Shown here: positions 51,755 to 58,085 of the stretch, piece after piece
Layout: the number at the start of each line of letters is the position of its first letter
How positions within the stretch are numbered: position 1 is the first letter of the stretch
Assembly: GCA_934085875.1 (NCBI GenBank)
Contig: CAKOHQ010000001.1
Coordinates: 1-58,085 of the forward strand
Direction of reading: 5' to 3'
Source: an uncultured Bacilli bacterium
Lineage (GTDB): Bacteria; Bacillota_I; Bacilli_A; RF39; UBA660
DNA length: 58,085 nt
Notes under the pieces: model-generated
Database searches by the model: none
What the model was told of the DNA's origin: nothing
Seen by the model: only the letters and a program-made list of their open reading frames with translations
Position numbers and translations under genes: made by a program

Positions 51755-51782
51755 TTTACAAAATAAAAAAGTATGATATAAT
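51755..51782 (+). promoter_or_regulatory. Promoter of the T-box operon
   Basis: TTTACA (51755-51760), 16-base spacer, TATAAT (51777-51782). Confidence 0.65.
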
Positions 51783-51788
51783 AACATT

Positions 51789-51920
51789 GTTAACGAAGAA
51801 AGGATTTACGACCCTAGAGTTAAAACGTTATATCGCGTTAAGATAAATAAAGTATGATACATTCATAGAATTAAGGTGGTACCGCGGAATTTCGCCCTTA
51901 AGTTTATGAATGTTTTTTTA
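51789..51920 (+). promoter_or_regulatory. Compact T-box riboswitch (tyrosine)
   Basis: The T-box AAGGTGGTACCGCGG is at 51873-51887. The terminator ACATTCATA...TATGAATGT (51859-51913) with T7 overlaps it, so uncharged tRNA pairing with the bulge would free the operon. Stem I is very short: TAACG (51791) pairs with CGTTA (51826), and a TAC (Tyr) triplet at 51807-51809 lies between them as a candidate specifier. The whole leader is about 130 nt, roughly half the usual size. The downstream tyrS supports the amino acid. Confidence 0.88.
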
Positions 51921-51929
51921 GGAGTTGTT

Positions 51930-52550
51930 ATGATAAAGAAAATTATATTTGATATTGATAATACAATATTAGATACTTATAAGGATTGTATAGAAACGTA
52001 TGAAGAATATATTTATGATAATCAATTAAATATTAAAGCACAAGATATTTATGATATGTTTGAAGAATATGAAGTATCTAATGGTAATTATTTAAAAGAT
52101 GACTTAATAAAGTTTATTTCTAATAAATATGGTATAAGTTATAAAGAAGATGAATTAAATAATTTATTAGATTTATATAGTAATCACAGTACACTAATAA
52201 ATGTAAATACTATTAATATTTTACAATATTTATCAAGTAAATATGATGTTGTTGCTCTTACTAATTGGTATAAAGATATACAATATAAGAGATTAGAAAA
52301 TGTTGGCGTTGGTAAATATTTTATAAAAGTATATGGTATAGAAGATGGTAAAAAACCGGATGTTAAAGCTTTTAAAAATGCTATTGGAAATAATTTATAT
52401 AGCGAATGTGTTATGATAGGTGATAGTTTAAATAGTGATATTAATGTAGCAAAAGAATTGGGTATGAAAACTATTTATTATAATAAAAATTGTAAAAATA
52501 ATCATGAAAATGAAATTAATAATTTAGATGAATTATTAAATATATTATAG
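51930..52550 (+). CDS. HAD-superfamily hydrolase in the tyrS operon
   Basis: 206 residues from ATG 51930 (AGGAGTTGTT upstream); earlier in-frame starts lie in the T-box. HAD motif I is IIFDIDNTILDTYKD (nucleophile Asp and acid/base Asp), motif II is VVALTNW, and motif III/IV are KKPDVKAFKNA and VMIGDSLNSDI. A helical cap lies between motifs I and II. The protein resembles phosphoglycolate-phosphatase/YjjG-type HAD-IA enzymes. The substrate is unknown. It is co-transcribed with tyrS 13 bases on, so it is under tyrosine-dependent T-box control. Confidence 0.88.
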   Translation: MIKKIIFDIDNTILDTYKDCIETYEEYIYDNQLNIKAQDIYDMFEEYEVSNGNYLKDDLIKFISNKYGISYKEDELNNLLDLYSNHSTLINVNTINILQYLSSKYDVVALTNWYKDIQYKRLENVGVGKYFIKVYGIEDGKKPDVKAFKNAIGNNLYSECVMIGDSLNSDINVAKELGMKTIYYNKNCKNNHENEINNLDELLNIL

Positions 52551-52563
52551 GGAGAGGAATATT

Positions 52564-53784
52564 ATGAAATTATATGATGATTTAAAATGGAGAGGATTAA
52601 TAAAAGATATTAGTAGTCCAGATTTAGAGGATAAATTAAACAATGAAAAATTAACTTTTTATATAGGAACAGATCCTACTGCTGATTCTATGCATATAGG
52701 ACACTTCTCATCATTTTTAATTGCTACTAGATTAGCAAAAGCTGGACATCATCCAATATTGTTAGTTGGTGGGGCAACTGGATTAATAGGTGATCCAAAA
52801 CCTAGTAAAGAAAGACAAATGATAACGAAAGAAGAAGTAGAAAAAAATGTGATTGGATTAACAAAACAAGCAAAAGAAATATTTGGTTTTGAAGTAGTTA
52901 ATAACTATGATTGGATTAAAGATATTAATACAATAGATTTCTTAAGAGATTATGGTAAGTATATAAATGTTAATTACATGTTGGATAAAGATATAATAAG
53001 TAGAAGACTAGAATCTGGTATAACATTCTGTGAATTTGCTTATACAATATTACAAGGATTAGATTTTGTACATTTATATGAAGATAAAGGATGTACTTTA
53101 GAAGTTGCTGGTAGTGATCAATGGGGAAATATTACAACAGGAATAGAGCTTGCAAGAAAGAAAATCGACACAGAACTTTATGGAATGACTATGCCATTAG
53201 TACTTGATGCAAATGGAGTTAAATTTGGTAAAACTGAAGGTAACGCATTATGGCTTGATAAAAATAAAACATCAAGTTATGAATTATATCAATATTTAAT
53301 AAATTCAAGTGATTTATGTGTAATAGATTACTTAAAAAAATTAACATTCTTAACTAAAGAAGAAATAGAATCTATTGAAGAAGAACATAATAAAAAACCA
53401 GAATTAAGATTAGCACAAAAAAAACTTGCAGAAGAAGTAATTACATTCTTGCATGGTAAAGATGAATTTAATAAAGCATTAAAAATAAGTGAATGTTTAT
53501 TTAAGGGAAAAATAAATGAATTAACAATAGATGAAATAGAAGATGCTTTTAAAGGAGTACCAACTTTTAATATAGAATTAAATCAAACTATATTAGATAC
53601 GTTAGTAAATAATAAGATTGCTACATCAAGAAGAGAAGCAAGAGAATTCTTAAATAATAATAGTATTACAGTAAATGGAAATATTATTAATGATGAAAAT
53701 TTAATTGTTGATAATAATATACTTTTACACAATAAATATTTAATTATAAGAAAAGGAAAGAAAAAATATTTTATAGGTAAATAA
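52564..53784 (+). CDS. tyrS: Tyrosyl-tRNA synthetase
   Basis: 406 residues, near the typical 420. Class I signatures: the HIGH motif in MHIGHFSSFLIA (about residue 43-54), GATGLIGDPKPSKERQM, and the KMSKS equivalent KFGKTEG (about 221-227). TyrRS-specific substrate contacts are YTILQGLDFVHL and GSDQWGNITTGIEL. A C-terminal S4-like domain (TSRREAREFLNNNSITVNG) ends the protein. GGGAGAGG precedes the ATG. It is regulated by the upstream T-box. Confidence 0.97.
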   Translation: MKLYDDLKWRGLIKDISSPDLEDKLNNEKLTFYIGTDPTADSMHIGHFSSFLIATRLAKAGHHPILLVGGATGLIGDPKPSKERQMITKEEVEKNVIGLTKQAKEIFGFEVVNNYDWIKDINTIDFLRDYGKYINVNYMLDKDIISRRLESGITFCEFAYTILQGLDFVHLYEDKGCTLEVAGSDQWGNITTGIELARKKIDTELYGMTMPLVLDANGVKFGKTEGNALWLDKNKTSSYELYQYLINSSDLCVIDYLKKLTFLTKEEIESIEEEHNKKPELRLAQKKLAEEVITFLHGKDEFNKALKISECLFKGKINELTIDEIEDAFKGVPTFNIELNQTILDTLVNNKIATSRREAREFLNNNSITVNGNIINDENLIVDNNILLHNKYLIIRKGKKKYFIGK

Positions 53785-53905
53785 TACATTATTTTATTAT
53801 CATAATATTTTTTTTATAATTAATTATTCTATAATTTTTCCATTGTATCAAAAAAAGAACTATATTATTGATTTTTTTCCATTTGAACAAAAAAACTTTT
53901 ATTAG

Positions 53906-54229
53906 TTAAATAGTAAAGAAGTTAATTATTCGCAAGCTTTTGAAAATATTATATATAATGAATTAATCTACAAAGAATATGAAGTATATATAGGAAAAAA
54001 TTCTAAAGGTGAAATAGATCTTATTGCATCTAAAGACAAAAATATAAAATATATTCAAGCTTGTTATGATTTATCTAATGAAGAAACTAGAGATAGAGAA
54101 TTTAGAGCATTTGACAATATTAATGATAATTATCAGAAATATATTATTTCAAAAGATGTTGAAGATTACTCTCAAAATGGAATTAAACATTTAAATATAT
54201 TGGATTTTTTAATGAATGATGAATTTTAA
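53906..54229 (+). pseudogene. C-terminal remnant of a DUF4143-type AAA ATPase
   Basis: The frame from 53906 (just after a stop) to 54229 has no start codon near its beginning and no ribosome binding site. It encodes FENIIYNELIYKEYEVYIG, KGEIDLIASKDK, YIQACYDLSNEETRDREF and GIKHLNILDFLMND, the typical end of ATP-binding proteins with a C-terminal DUF4143 domain. The AAA domain is absent, so the gene is a 5'-deleted relic of a roughly 400-residue protein. Confidence 0.8.
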
Positions 54230-54377
54230 AAAATTATAGATATTAAAAATAGAACCTAACTTATTATGATAATAATTAATAAAGATTAATATTAATACAA
54301 AGAAACATATTTTGTATAAACACTCCTTCAAAGTATTATTATAAATAAAAAATAAATATAAAGGGATGAAGTTTAAA

Positions 54378-54836
54378 ATGAAAAAACTAATAAATATAAT
54401 ATTAATTATTTTACTAGCAATTATAGAATTAACAACAATAACATATTTAACATTAAAAATAACAGTTAGTAGAAATAATATAAATAAAATAATTAAGGCA
54501 ACAACAAATAACATAACGAGTAATAAAGAGATTGTTGATGATTTAACAAATAAGATAAATAAAGAAACTAATATAGATAAAAGAGTAATAGAATCTACAT
54601 TAAATAGTAAAACAGCACAAGATGTATTGAGTGATATAACTAGTAATGTGATAGATTATAAACTAGGTAAAAGTGATAAAATGACTAAAGAAGAATTAAA
54701 TGAATTAGCAGAAAATAATATAGATAAAGTTATTAGTGAATCGGGTTATAATATAAGTGATAGAGAAAAAGAAAATATATTAAATAATATAAAGAATAAT
54801 GGAAATTATATAATAGAAAGTATATATGGTGAATAA
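54378..54836 (+). CDS. Unknown signal-anchored helical protein upstream of sigG
   Basis: 152 residues from ATG 54378 (AAGGGATGAAG upstream; an ATG four codons earlier sits too close to the site). One N-terminal membrane helix of about 22 residues is followed by an acidic/basic helical domain of about 125 residues, with repeated motifs of the form E-x-x-x-D-L/V-T. Its stop overlaps the next start (TAATG). The gene pair occupies the place where spoIIGA-sigE lies in Bacillus, but it is unrelated to those. Sporulation-related by context only. Confidence 0.55.
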   Translation: MKKLINIILIILLAIIELTTITYLTLKITVSRNNINKIIKATTNNITSNKEIVDDLTNKINKETNIDKRVIESTLNSKTAQDVLSDITSNVIDYKLGKSDKMTKEELNELAENNIDKVISESGYNISDREKENILNNIKNNGNYIIESIYGE

Positions 54837-55165
54837 TGGAAAATATATTAAAATTACTGGATATAAAATATTTAATAATATTAATTATTAGTTTATTAAT
54901 CATATTAACATTATTATTTATAAATAATAAAAATAATAAAAAAACTATTAAGATTATTAGTGTTACCTCATTAATAATATCTATTATAATTCTTATTATT
55001 TCATTTTTATTACCTATTATTATAAGTATTTTACCTATTAATGAAACAATAAAATTATTATTAAAATCTGTAATTAATAATATAAAAAAAACATTAATTA
55101 TTTTATCAATTATATTATTAGTTATGAATGTAGTTATTATATTTGTTATAAATAAAAATGAATAA
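54836..55165 (+). CDS. Unknown three-helix membrane protein upstream of sigG
   Basis: 109 residues with three strong hydrophobic segments (about 12-29, 38-62 and 81-104) and almost no soluble part. It is coupled to the preceding signal-anchored gene and followed by sigG after 44 bases. No family was recognised. The two may form one membrane complex. Confidence 0.6.
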   Translation: MENILKLLDIKYLIILIISLLIILTLLFINNKNNKKTIKIISVTSLIISIIILIISFLLPIIISILPINETIKLLLKSVINNIKKTLIILSIILLVMNVVIIFVINKNE

Positions 55166-55171
55166 ATTATT

Positions 55172-55202
55172 ATCCTTTTTACCAAAATAAGGTAGAAAGG
55201 AT
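55172..55202 (+). promoter_or_regulatory. Hairpin sequestering the sigG ribosome binding site
   Basis: ATCCTTTTTACC (55172-55183) and GGTAGAAAGGAT (55191-55202) pair over 12 bp with one G-U and a 7-base loop. The 3' arm contains the Shine-Dalgarno GAAAGGA, and a T6 run leads to ATG 55210. The structure can act as a translation lock or as an intrinsic terminator at the very start of sigG. Confidence 0.7.
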
Positions 55203-55209
55203 ATTTTTT

Positions 55210-55986
55210 ATGAGTAAATATAAAGTTGATATAGCAGGTATAAATACAAATAGCTTACCAGTATTAAAAAATGAAGAAATGATTGTTTTATTTAAAAAAT
55301 TAAGAGAGGGAGATGGGTTTGCAAAAGAAACTATTGTAAATGGCAATTTAAAATTAGTTTTAAGTTTAGTACAGAAATATAATAATGGAAAGTGTGATAT
55401 GAATGATTTGTTTCAGATGGGATGTATTGGACTAATAAAAGCAGTAGATAATTTTGATTTATCATTTAATGTACAATTTTCTACTTATGCTGTACCACTT
55501 ATATTAGGTGAAATAAGAAGATATATAAGGGGACTTACTGATGTTAGAATAGCAAGAAGTATAAAAGATACTGCATATAAAATATTAAAATATAAAGATG
55601 AATATTTATTAAAATATGGTAAAGAAGCAACTAATGATGAAATATGTGAAGCTTTAGAATTAACTGGGTATAGTTTAGGTAATGCATTAAATTCATTAAA
55701 ACCATCAATGTCTATATATGAACCTATATATAATGATGGTGGTGATACAATATATTTAGAAGATCAAATAGCAGATACAAAAAATAATAATGATGGAAGA
55801 GATGAATTATTAGGATTAAGACGTGCATTAACAAAAATAAAAGAAAGAGAAAGAAACATATTAACAGATAGATATATAGTAGGAAAAACACAAACAGAAA
55901 TAGCAAATGAATTAGGAGTTAGTCAGGCACAAGTATCTAGATTAGAAAAAAGTGCTATAAACAATGTTAAAAGATTAATAAAATAA
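55210..55986 (+). CDS. sigG: Sporulation sigma factor G
   Basis: 258 residues, the Bacillus length. The N-terminus KVDIAGINTNSLPVLKNEEM is the sigma-G-specific leader (Bacillus KVEICGVDTSKLPVLKNEEM). Region 2 contains LFQMGCIGLIKAVDNFDLS, VQFSTYAVPLILGEIRRY; region 4 ends in GKTQTEIANELGVSQAQVSRLE. It directs late forespore transcription. A hairpin masks its ribosome binding site, and ymxH follows as in Bacillus-type gene order. Confidence 0.95.
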   Translation: MSKYKVDIAGINTNSLPVLKNEEMIVLFKKLREGDGFAKETIVNGNLKLVLSLVQKYNNGKCDMNDLFQMGCIGLIKAVDNFDLSFNVQFSTYAVPLILGEIRRYIRGLTDVRIARSIKDTAYKILKYKDEYLLKYGKEATNDEICEALELTGYSLGNALNSLKPSMSIYEPIYNDGGDTIYLEDQIADTKNNNDGRDELLGLRRALTKIKERERNILTDRYIVGKTQTEIANELGVSQAQVSRLEKSAINNVKRLIK

Positions 55987-56010
55987 CATATAATTAAATG
56001 GTGGTATATT

Positions 56011-56238
56011 TTGAAAATAAGTGATTTACAAGACAAAACTGTTATAAATATAAATGATGGTAAAAATTTAGGTAATATAGTTGATTTAGAAATAGATAAT
56101 AATGGACAAATAATAAATTTTACATCAATTCCAAGAAGACATATATTTAGATTATTTTTATCAAATAAAGAAACAATATTTAAAATGACAGATATAAAAA
56201 AAATAGGACAAGATGTTATACTTGTAGAAATAAATTAA
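56011..56238 (+). CDS. ymxH: YlmC/YmxH-family PRC-barrel protein
   Basis: 75 residues from TTG 56011 with GGTGGTA upstream. It has MKISDLQDKTVININDGKNLGNIVDLEID, in which SDL...VInixDGkrlG is the YmxH signature (only the first part is diagnostic). Predicted PRC-barrel, all beta. YlmC/YmxH genes accompany sigG or late sporulation genes; function unknown. Confidence 0.85.
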   Translation: MKISDLQDKTVININDGKNLGNIVDLEIDNNGQIINFTSIPRRHIFRLFLSNKETIFKMTDIKKIGQDVILVEIN

Positions 56239-56266
56239 ATAATATATAATTATGTAGGTGATATTA

Positions 56267-56743
56267 ATGTCAAAAAAAATATATATTATATCATTAATAG
56301 TATTTATAATAGATCAAATAACTAAATCAATTATAAGTACATATATAAAATTAAATGATAGTATACAAATTATAAAAGATTTCTTTTATATAAGATATAT
56401 AAATAATAAAGGTGCTTCATGGGGTATATTAGAAAATAATACTATATTACTAATAATATTAAGTATAATAGCAATAATAATTATATTTAGATATTCATAT
56501 TCATTTAAAACAACTAAATTAAATACTTATGGATTTGGGTTATTATTAGGTGGTATATTAGGTAATTTATCAGATAGATTAATATTTGGATATGTAAAAG
56601 ATTTTTTAGATTTTATAATATTTAAATATGATTTTCCAGTATTTAATATTGCTGATATATGTATTGTAATAGGAGTTATATTATTAATAATATCAATTTT
56701 AAAAGGAGAAGATAATAGTGGAAGTAAAAGTAGTAGAAAATGA
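56267..56743 (+). CDS. lspA: Lipoprotein signal peptidase
   Basis: 158 residues from ATG 56267 (TAGGTGATATTA upstream). Four membrane helices. Motifs: DQITKSIIS near residue 15, RYINNKGASWGIL near 45-57, GNLSDRLIFGYVKDFLDF near 104-121, and FNIADICIVIG near 128-138. The aspartates of the last two motifs are the catalytic pair. It removes signal peptides from prolipoproteins such as PrsA. It overlaps rluD by 26 bases, a conserved pair. Confidence 0.96.
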   Translation: MSKKIYIISLIVFIIDQITKSIISTYIKLNDSIQIIKDFFYIRYINNKGASWGILENNTILLIILSIIAIIIIFRYSYSFKTTKLNTYGFGLLLGGILGNLSDRLIFGYVKDFLDFIIFKYDFPVFNIADICIVIGVILLIISILKGEDNSGSKSSRK

Positions 56744-57608
56744 TATTAGAATAGATAAATATTTATCTAATAATACAGAATTATCTAGAACTTTAATATC
56801 TAAGATGATTGATAATGGTTATATATTAGTGAATGGTAAAAAAACTAAAAATAATTATAAAGTTAAAGAAAATGATATTATTAGTATAGATGATAGTTTT
56901 AAAGAAGATATTGATATAGAACCAGAAGAAATGAAGTTAGATATCGTTTATGAAGATAATGATATTATGATTATAAATAAACCAAGTGGTGTGGTAGTAC
57001 ATCCAGGGAATGGTAATTATAAGGGTACGTTAGTTAATGGATTAATGTATTATACTAATAATTTAAGTGATGTTAATGGGGAGATTAGACCTGGTATAGT
57101 TCATAGAATAGATAAAGATACTAGTGGACTTATTATAGTTGCAAAGAATAATAAAACACATGAGATATTAGGTGATTATTTTAAAAATAAAAGTATTACA
57201 AGAACATACATAGCACTAGTAAAAGGTGAGATAGGTACTAATAGTGGTACTATTGATGCTCCTATAGGTAGAAGTGATAAAGATAGAAAAAAAATGGCTG
57301 TAACAGCAAAAAATTCTAAAAATGCTATTACACATTTTACAGTATTAAAAAGATATAAAGGTTATACTTTAATAAAATGTAAATTAGATACAGGAAGAAC
57401 ACATCAAATAAGAGTACATATGGCATACATTGGACATCCAGTTTATAATGATCCAGTGTATACTAATGATAAGTGTAGTGACTTTGGACAATTCTTACAT
57501 TCATATTCAATGGAGTTTACACATCCAATTACAAAAGAAAAAATGTATTTTGAATGTCCTTTACCAGAATATTTTAGTGAATTTTTAAAATGTTTAGAAG
57601 AAAAATAA
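56718..57608 (+). CDS. rluD: Ribosomal large-subunit pseudouridine synthase RluD-like
   Basis: 296 residues from GTG 56718 (AAAAGGAGAAG upstream). An N-terminal S4-like RNA-binding domain (about 10-65, SRTLISKMIDNGYILVNG) precedes the catalytic domain with NKPSGVVVHPG, GIVHRIDKDTSGLIIVAK (catalytic Asp in HRIDKDTSG), and GRTHQIRVHMAYIGHPV. It belongs to the RluA/RluC/RluD family acting on 23S rRNA; YlyB is the Bacillus equivalent beside lspA. Confidence 0.95.
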   Translation: MEVKVVENDIRIDKYLSNNTELSRTLISKMIDNGYILVNGKKTKNNYKVKENDIISIDDSFKEDIDIEPEEMKLDIVYEDNDIMIINKPSGVVVHPGNGNYKGTLVNGLMYYTNNLSDVNGEIRPGIVHRIDKDTSGLIIVAKNNKTHEILGDYFKNKSITRTYIALVKGEIGTNSGTIDAPIGRSDKDRKKMAVTAKNSKNAITHFTVLKRYKGYTLIKCKLDTGRTHQIRVHMAYIGHPVYNDPVYTNDKCSDFGQFLHSYSMEFTHPITKEKMYFECPLPEYFSEFLKCLEEK

Positions 57609-57638
57609 AATATGTCAACAAAATATGACATATTTTTT
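57607..57638 (+). terminator. Terminator after rluD
   Basis: AATATGTCA-ACAAAA-TATGACATATT followed by T. The 3' arm also forms the -35 of the next promoter. Confidence 0.8.
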
Positions 57639-57652
57639 AAATGCTTTATAGT
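57625..57652 (+). promoter_or_regulatory. Promoter of cassette 5 long RNA
   Basis: ATGACA (57625-57630), 16-base spacer, TATAGT (57647-57652). Confidence 0.6.
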
Positions 57653-57744
57653 AGTATATGTAACCAGAACATTTTATATTCTGTTAGTGTTTACCCAACT
57701 ATATATATAGAAGGGATGCATACTTTAAATTTAAAAGTTTTATT

Positions 57745-57813
57745 ATTAAAATACTTGATAGTATAATTTTATTATACATATTGAAAATAATTTTCTTTCT
57801 CCTACAACAATAG
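57745..57813 (+). pseudogene. Cassette 5: toxin-like ORF without a standard start codon
   Basis: The frame from 57745 encodes IKILDSIILLYILKIIFFLLQQ, aligning with the cassette 1 peptide from its internal Met (MKILDRIIIIFFIKI). The position of that ATG is ATT here, and no ATG, GTG or TTG lies between it and the ribosome-binding-like GAAGGG. An out-of-frame 16-codon ORF starts at 57716 directly after GAAGGG. The copy is therefore decayed, or uses a rare start codon or coupling. Confidence 0.5.
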
Positions 57814-57860
57814 GGAGTTTTGGTTATAACAATTAGACACTAGTGTTTTATATTTGTGCA

Positions 57861-57937
57861 AAAAAAAGCACACGTATTAAAAATACGAGTGTCTACACAA
57901 CATGGGTAGACATTCTAGATATAAGAATGTTCTACTT
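57861..57937 (-). ncRNA. Cassette 5: putative antisense RNA
   Basis: The minus-strand promoter at 57944-57972 predicts a start near 57937 with TTTAAGTAGAACATTC. The RNA ends at CGTATT...AATACG with flanking CAC/GTG pairs and a long U run, about 77 nt. Confidence 0.6.
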
Positions 57938-57943
57938 AAATTA

Positions 57944-57972
57944 ATTTTAACATCACTATAATGATGTGTCAA
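57944..57972 (-). promoter_or_regulatory. Promoter of cassette 5 antisense RNA
   Basis: Minus-strand TTGACA (57967-57972), 17-base spacer, TAAAAT (57944-57949). Confidence 0.65.
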
Positions 57973-58081
57973 TTAGAAAATTCACATAAATAATGATTGA
58001 AATATATAATTTTTTATTTTATAATTTTATTAGAGTAGTAATCTACTTGAAAATAATATATAAGATAGGAGAGAGTCAATT

Positions 58082-58085
58082 ATGA
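58082..58085 (+). other. Likely start codon of the next gene at the window edge
   Basis: ATG preceded by AGGAGAGAG, a good ribosome binding site. Only the first codon is inside the window. Confidence 0.6.

Larger units (their letters stand above)
57659..57937 (+). ncRNA. Cassette 5: putative long RNA, diverged copy of cassette 1
   Basis: It shares TAACCAGAACATT, GAAGGGA, AAGTTTTATT, a TTGATAG-TATAATT core, GGGAGTTTTGGT and AATGTTCTACTTAA with cassette 1, in the same order. Pairings are kept with different bases: TACCCA (57692-57697) with TGGGTA (57903-57908) replaces CCTGCC/GGTAGG. AGACACT (57835) pairs with AGTGTCT (57888) and encloses two hairpins where cassette 1 has one. Confidence 0.55.

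Noticed and set aside
54733..55185. Minus-strand ORF of 150 residues opposite the membrane genes before sigG
   Set aside because: The sequence is Ile/Asn/Phe-rich AT noise; the plus-strand pair has ribosome binding sites and stop/start coupling.
1..58085. Possible reassignment of TGA to Trp, as in mycoplasmas
   Set aside because: Several clear genes end in TGA (for example rimM, the SDR gene and the first partial gene) and Trp is encoded by TGG throughout, so the standard bacterial code fits.

Overview
The window is a very AT-rich (about a quarter G+C by eye), densely packed stretch of a Gram-positive, spore-forming member of the Bacilli. Evidence: conserved Firmicutes blocks (rimM-trmD; spoIVFA-spoIVFB-rplU-prp-rpmA; sigG-ymxH), sporulation genes (SpoIVFA/B, SpoIID, GPR protease, sigma G, YmxH, YjcZ-type peptides), an LTA-synthase-like enzyme, a Prp-cleavable L27 extension, a T-box, and TGA used as a stop. 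Many genes are short versions of their families. An uncultured gut Bacilli lineage (RF39/Erysipelotrichia-like) is my best guess; this is inference.

Layout. 1-7.7 kb: a Tad/Flp-type secretion-pilus locus (large secreted Cys-rich protein, TadE-like protein, CpaB, CpaF, TadB, TadC) ending in a frameshifted prepilin and a terminator. 7.9-15.5 kb: a SpaA-like surface protein, rimM-trmD, the spoIVF pair, L21-Prp-L27 and trmB. 15.5-20.3 kb: a broken small membrane gene, a toxin-antitoxin-like RNA cassette, a degenerate GDPD, tdk-tmk, an SDR and a PLP enzyme. 20.3-26.8 kb: rpsO-pnp, DUF1653, DedA, cysteine desulfurase, CapA. 26.9-33.7 kb: two tRNAs, three more RNA cassettes, SpoIID, GPR, an OGG-type glycosylase and an intact type IV prepilin. 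33.7-45 kb: a coiled-coil protein, a dockerin-bearing glucosaminidase beside a membrane-anchored Ig-like partner, a complete ISL3-type insertion with 8-bp target duplication, recX, prsA, two YjcZ peptides, HerA and L28. 45.3-58 kb: a short DnaE, an LtaS-like synthase, rpsD, a glucosaminidase, a T-box with a HAD gene and tyrS, two unknown membrane genes, sigG, ymxH, lspA, rluD and a last RNA cassette.

The most interesting element is a family of five small intergenic cassettes (about 16.06, 27.05, 27.45, 33.1 and 57.65 kb). Each intact one has two convergent promoters. The longer RNA carries a tiny hydrophobic peptide ORF; the shorter opposing RNA ends at a terminator next to it. The two RNAs start with near-identical sequence, so the DNA carries inverted repeats at its ends. 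This looks like a type I toxin-antitoxin family with two sequence subtypes, one tandem half-deleted copy and one copy without a normal start codon. Other points are a hairpin over the sigG ribosome binding site, a compact T-box, a PHP domain in DnaE and a GDPD that have both lost catalytic residues, and an insertion sequence that landed between a gene and its terminator.
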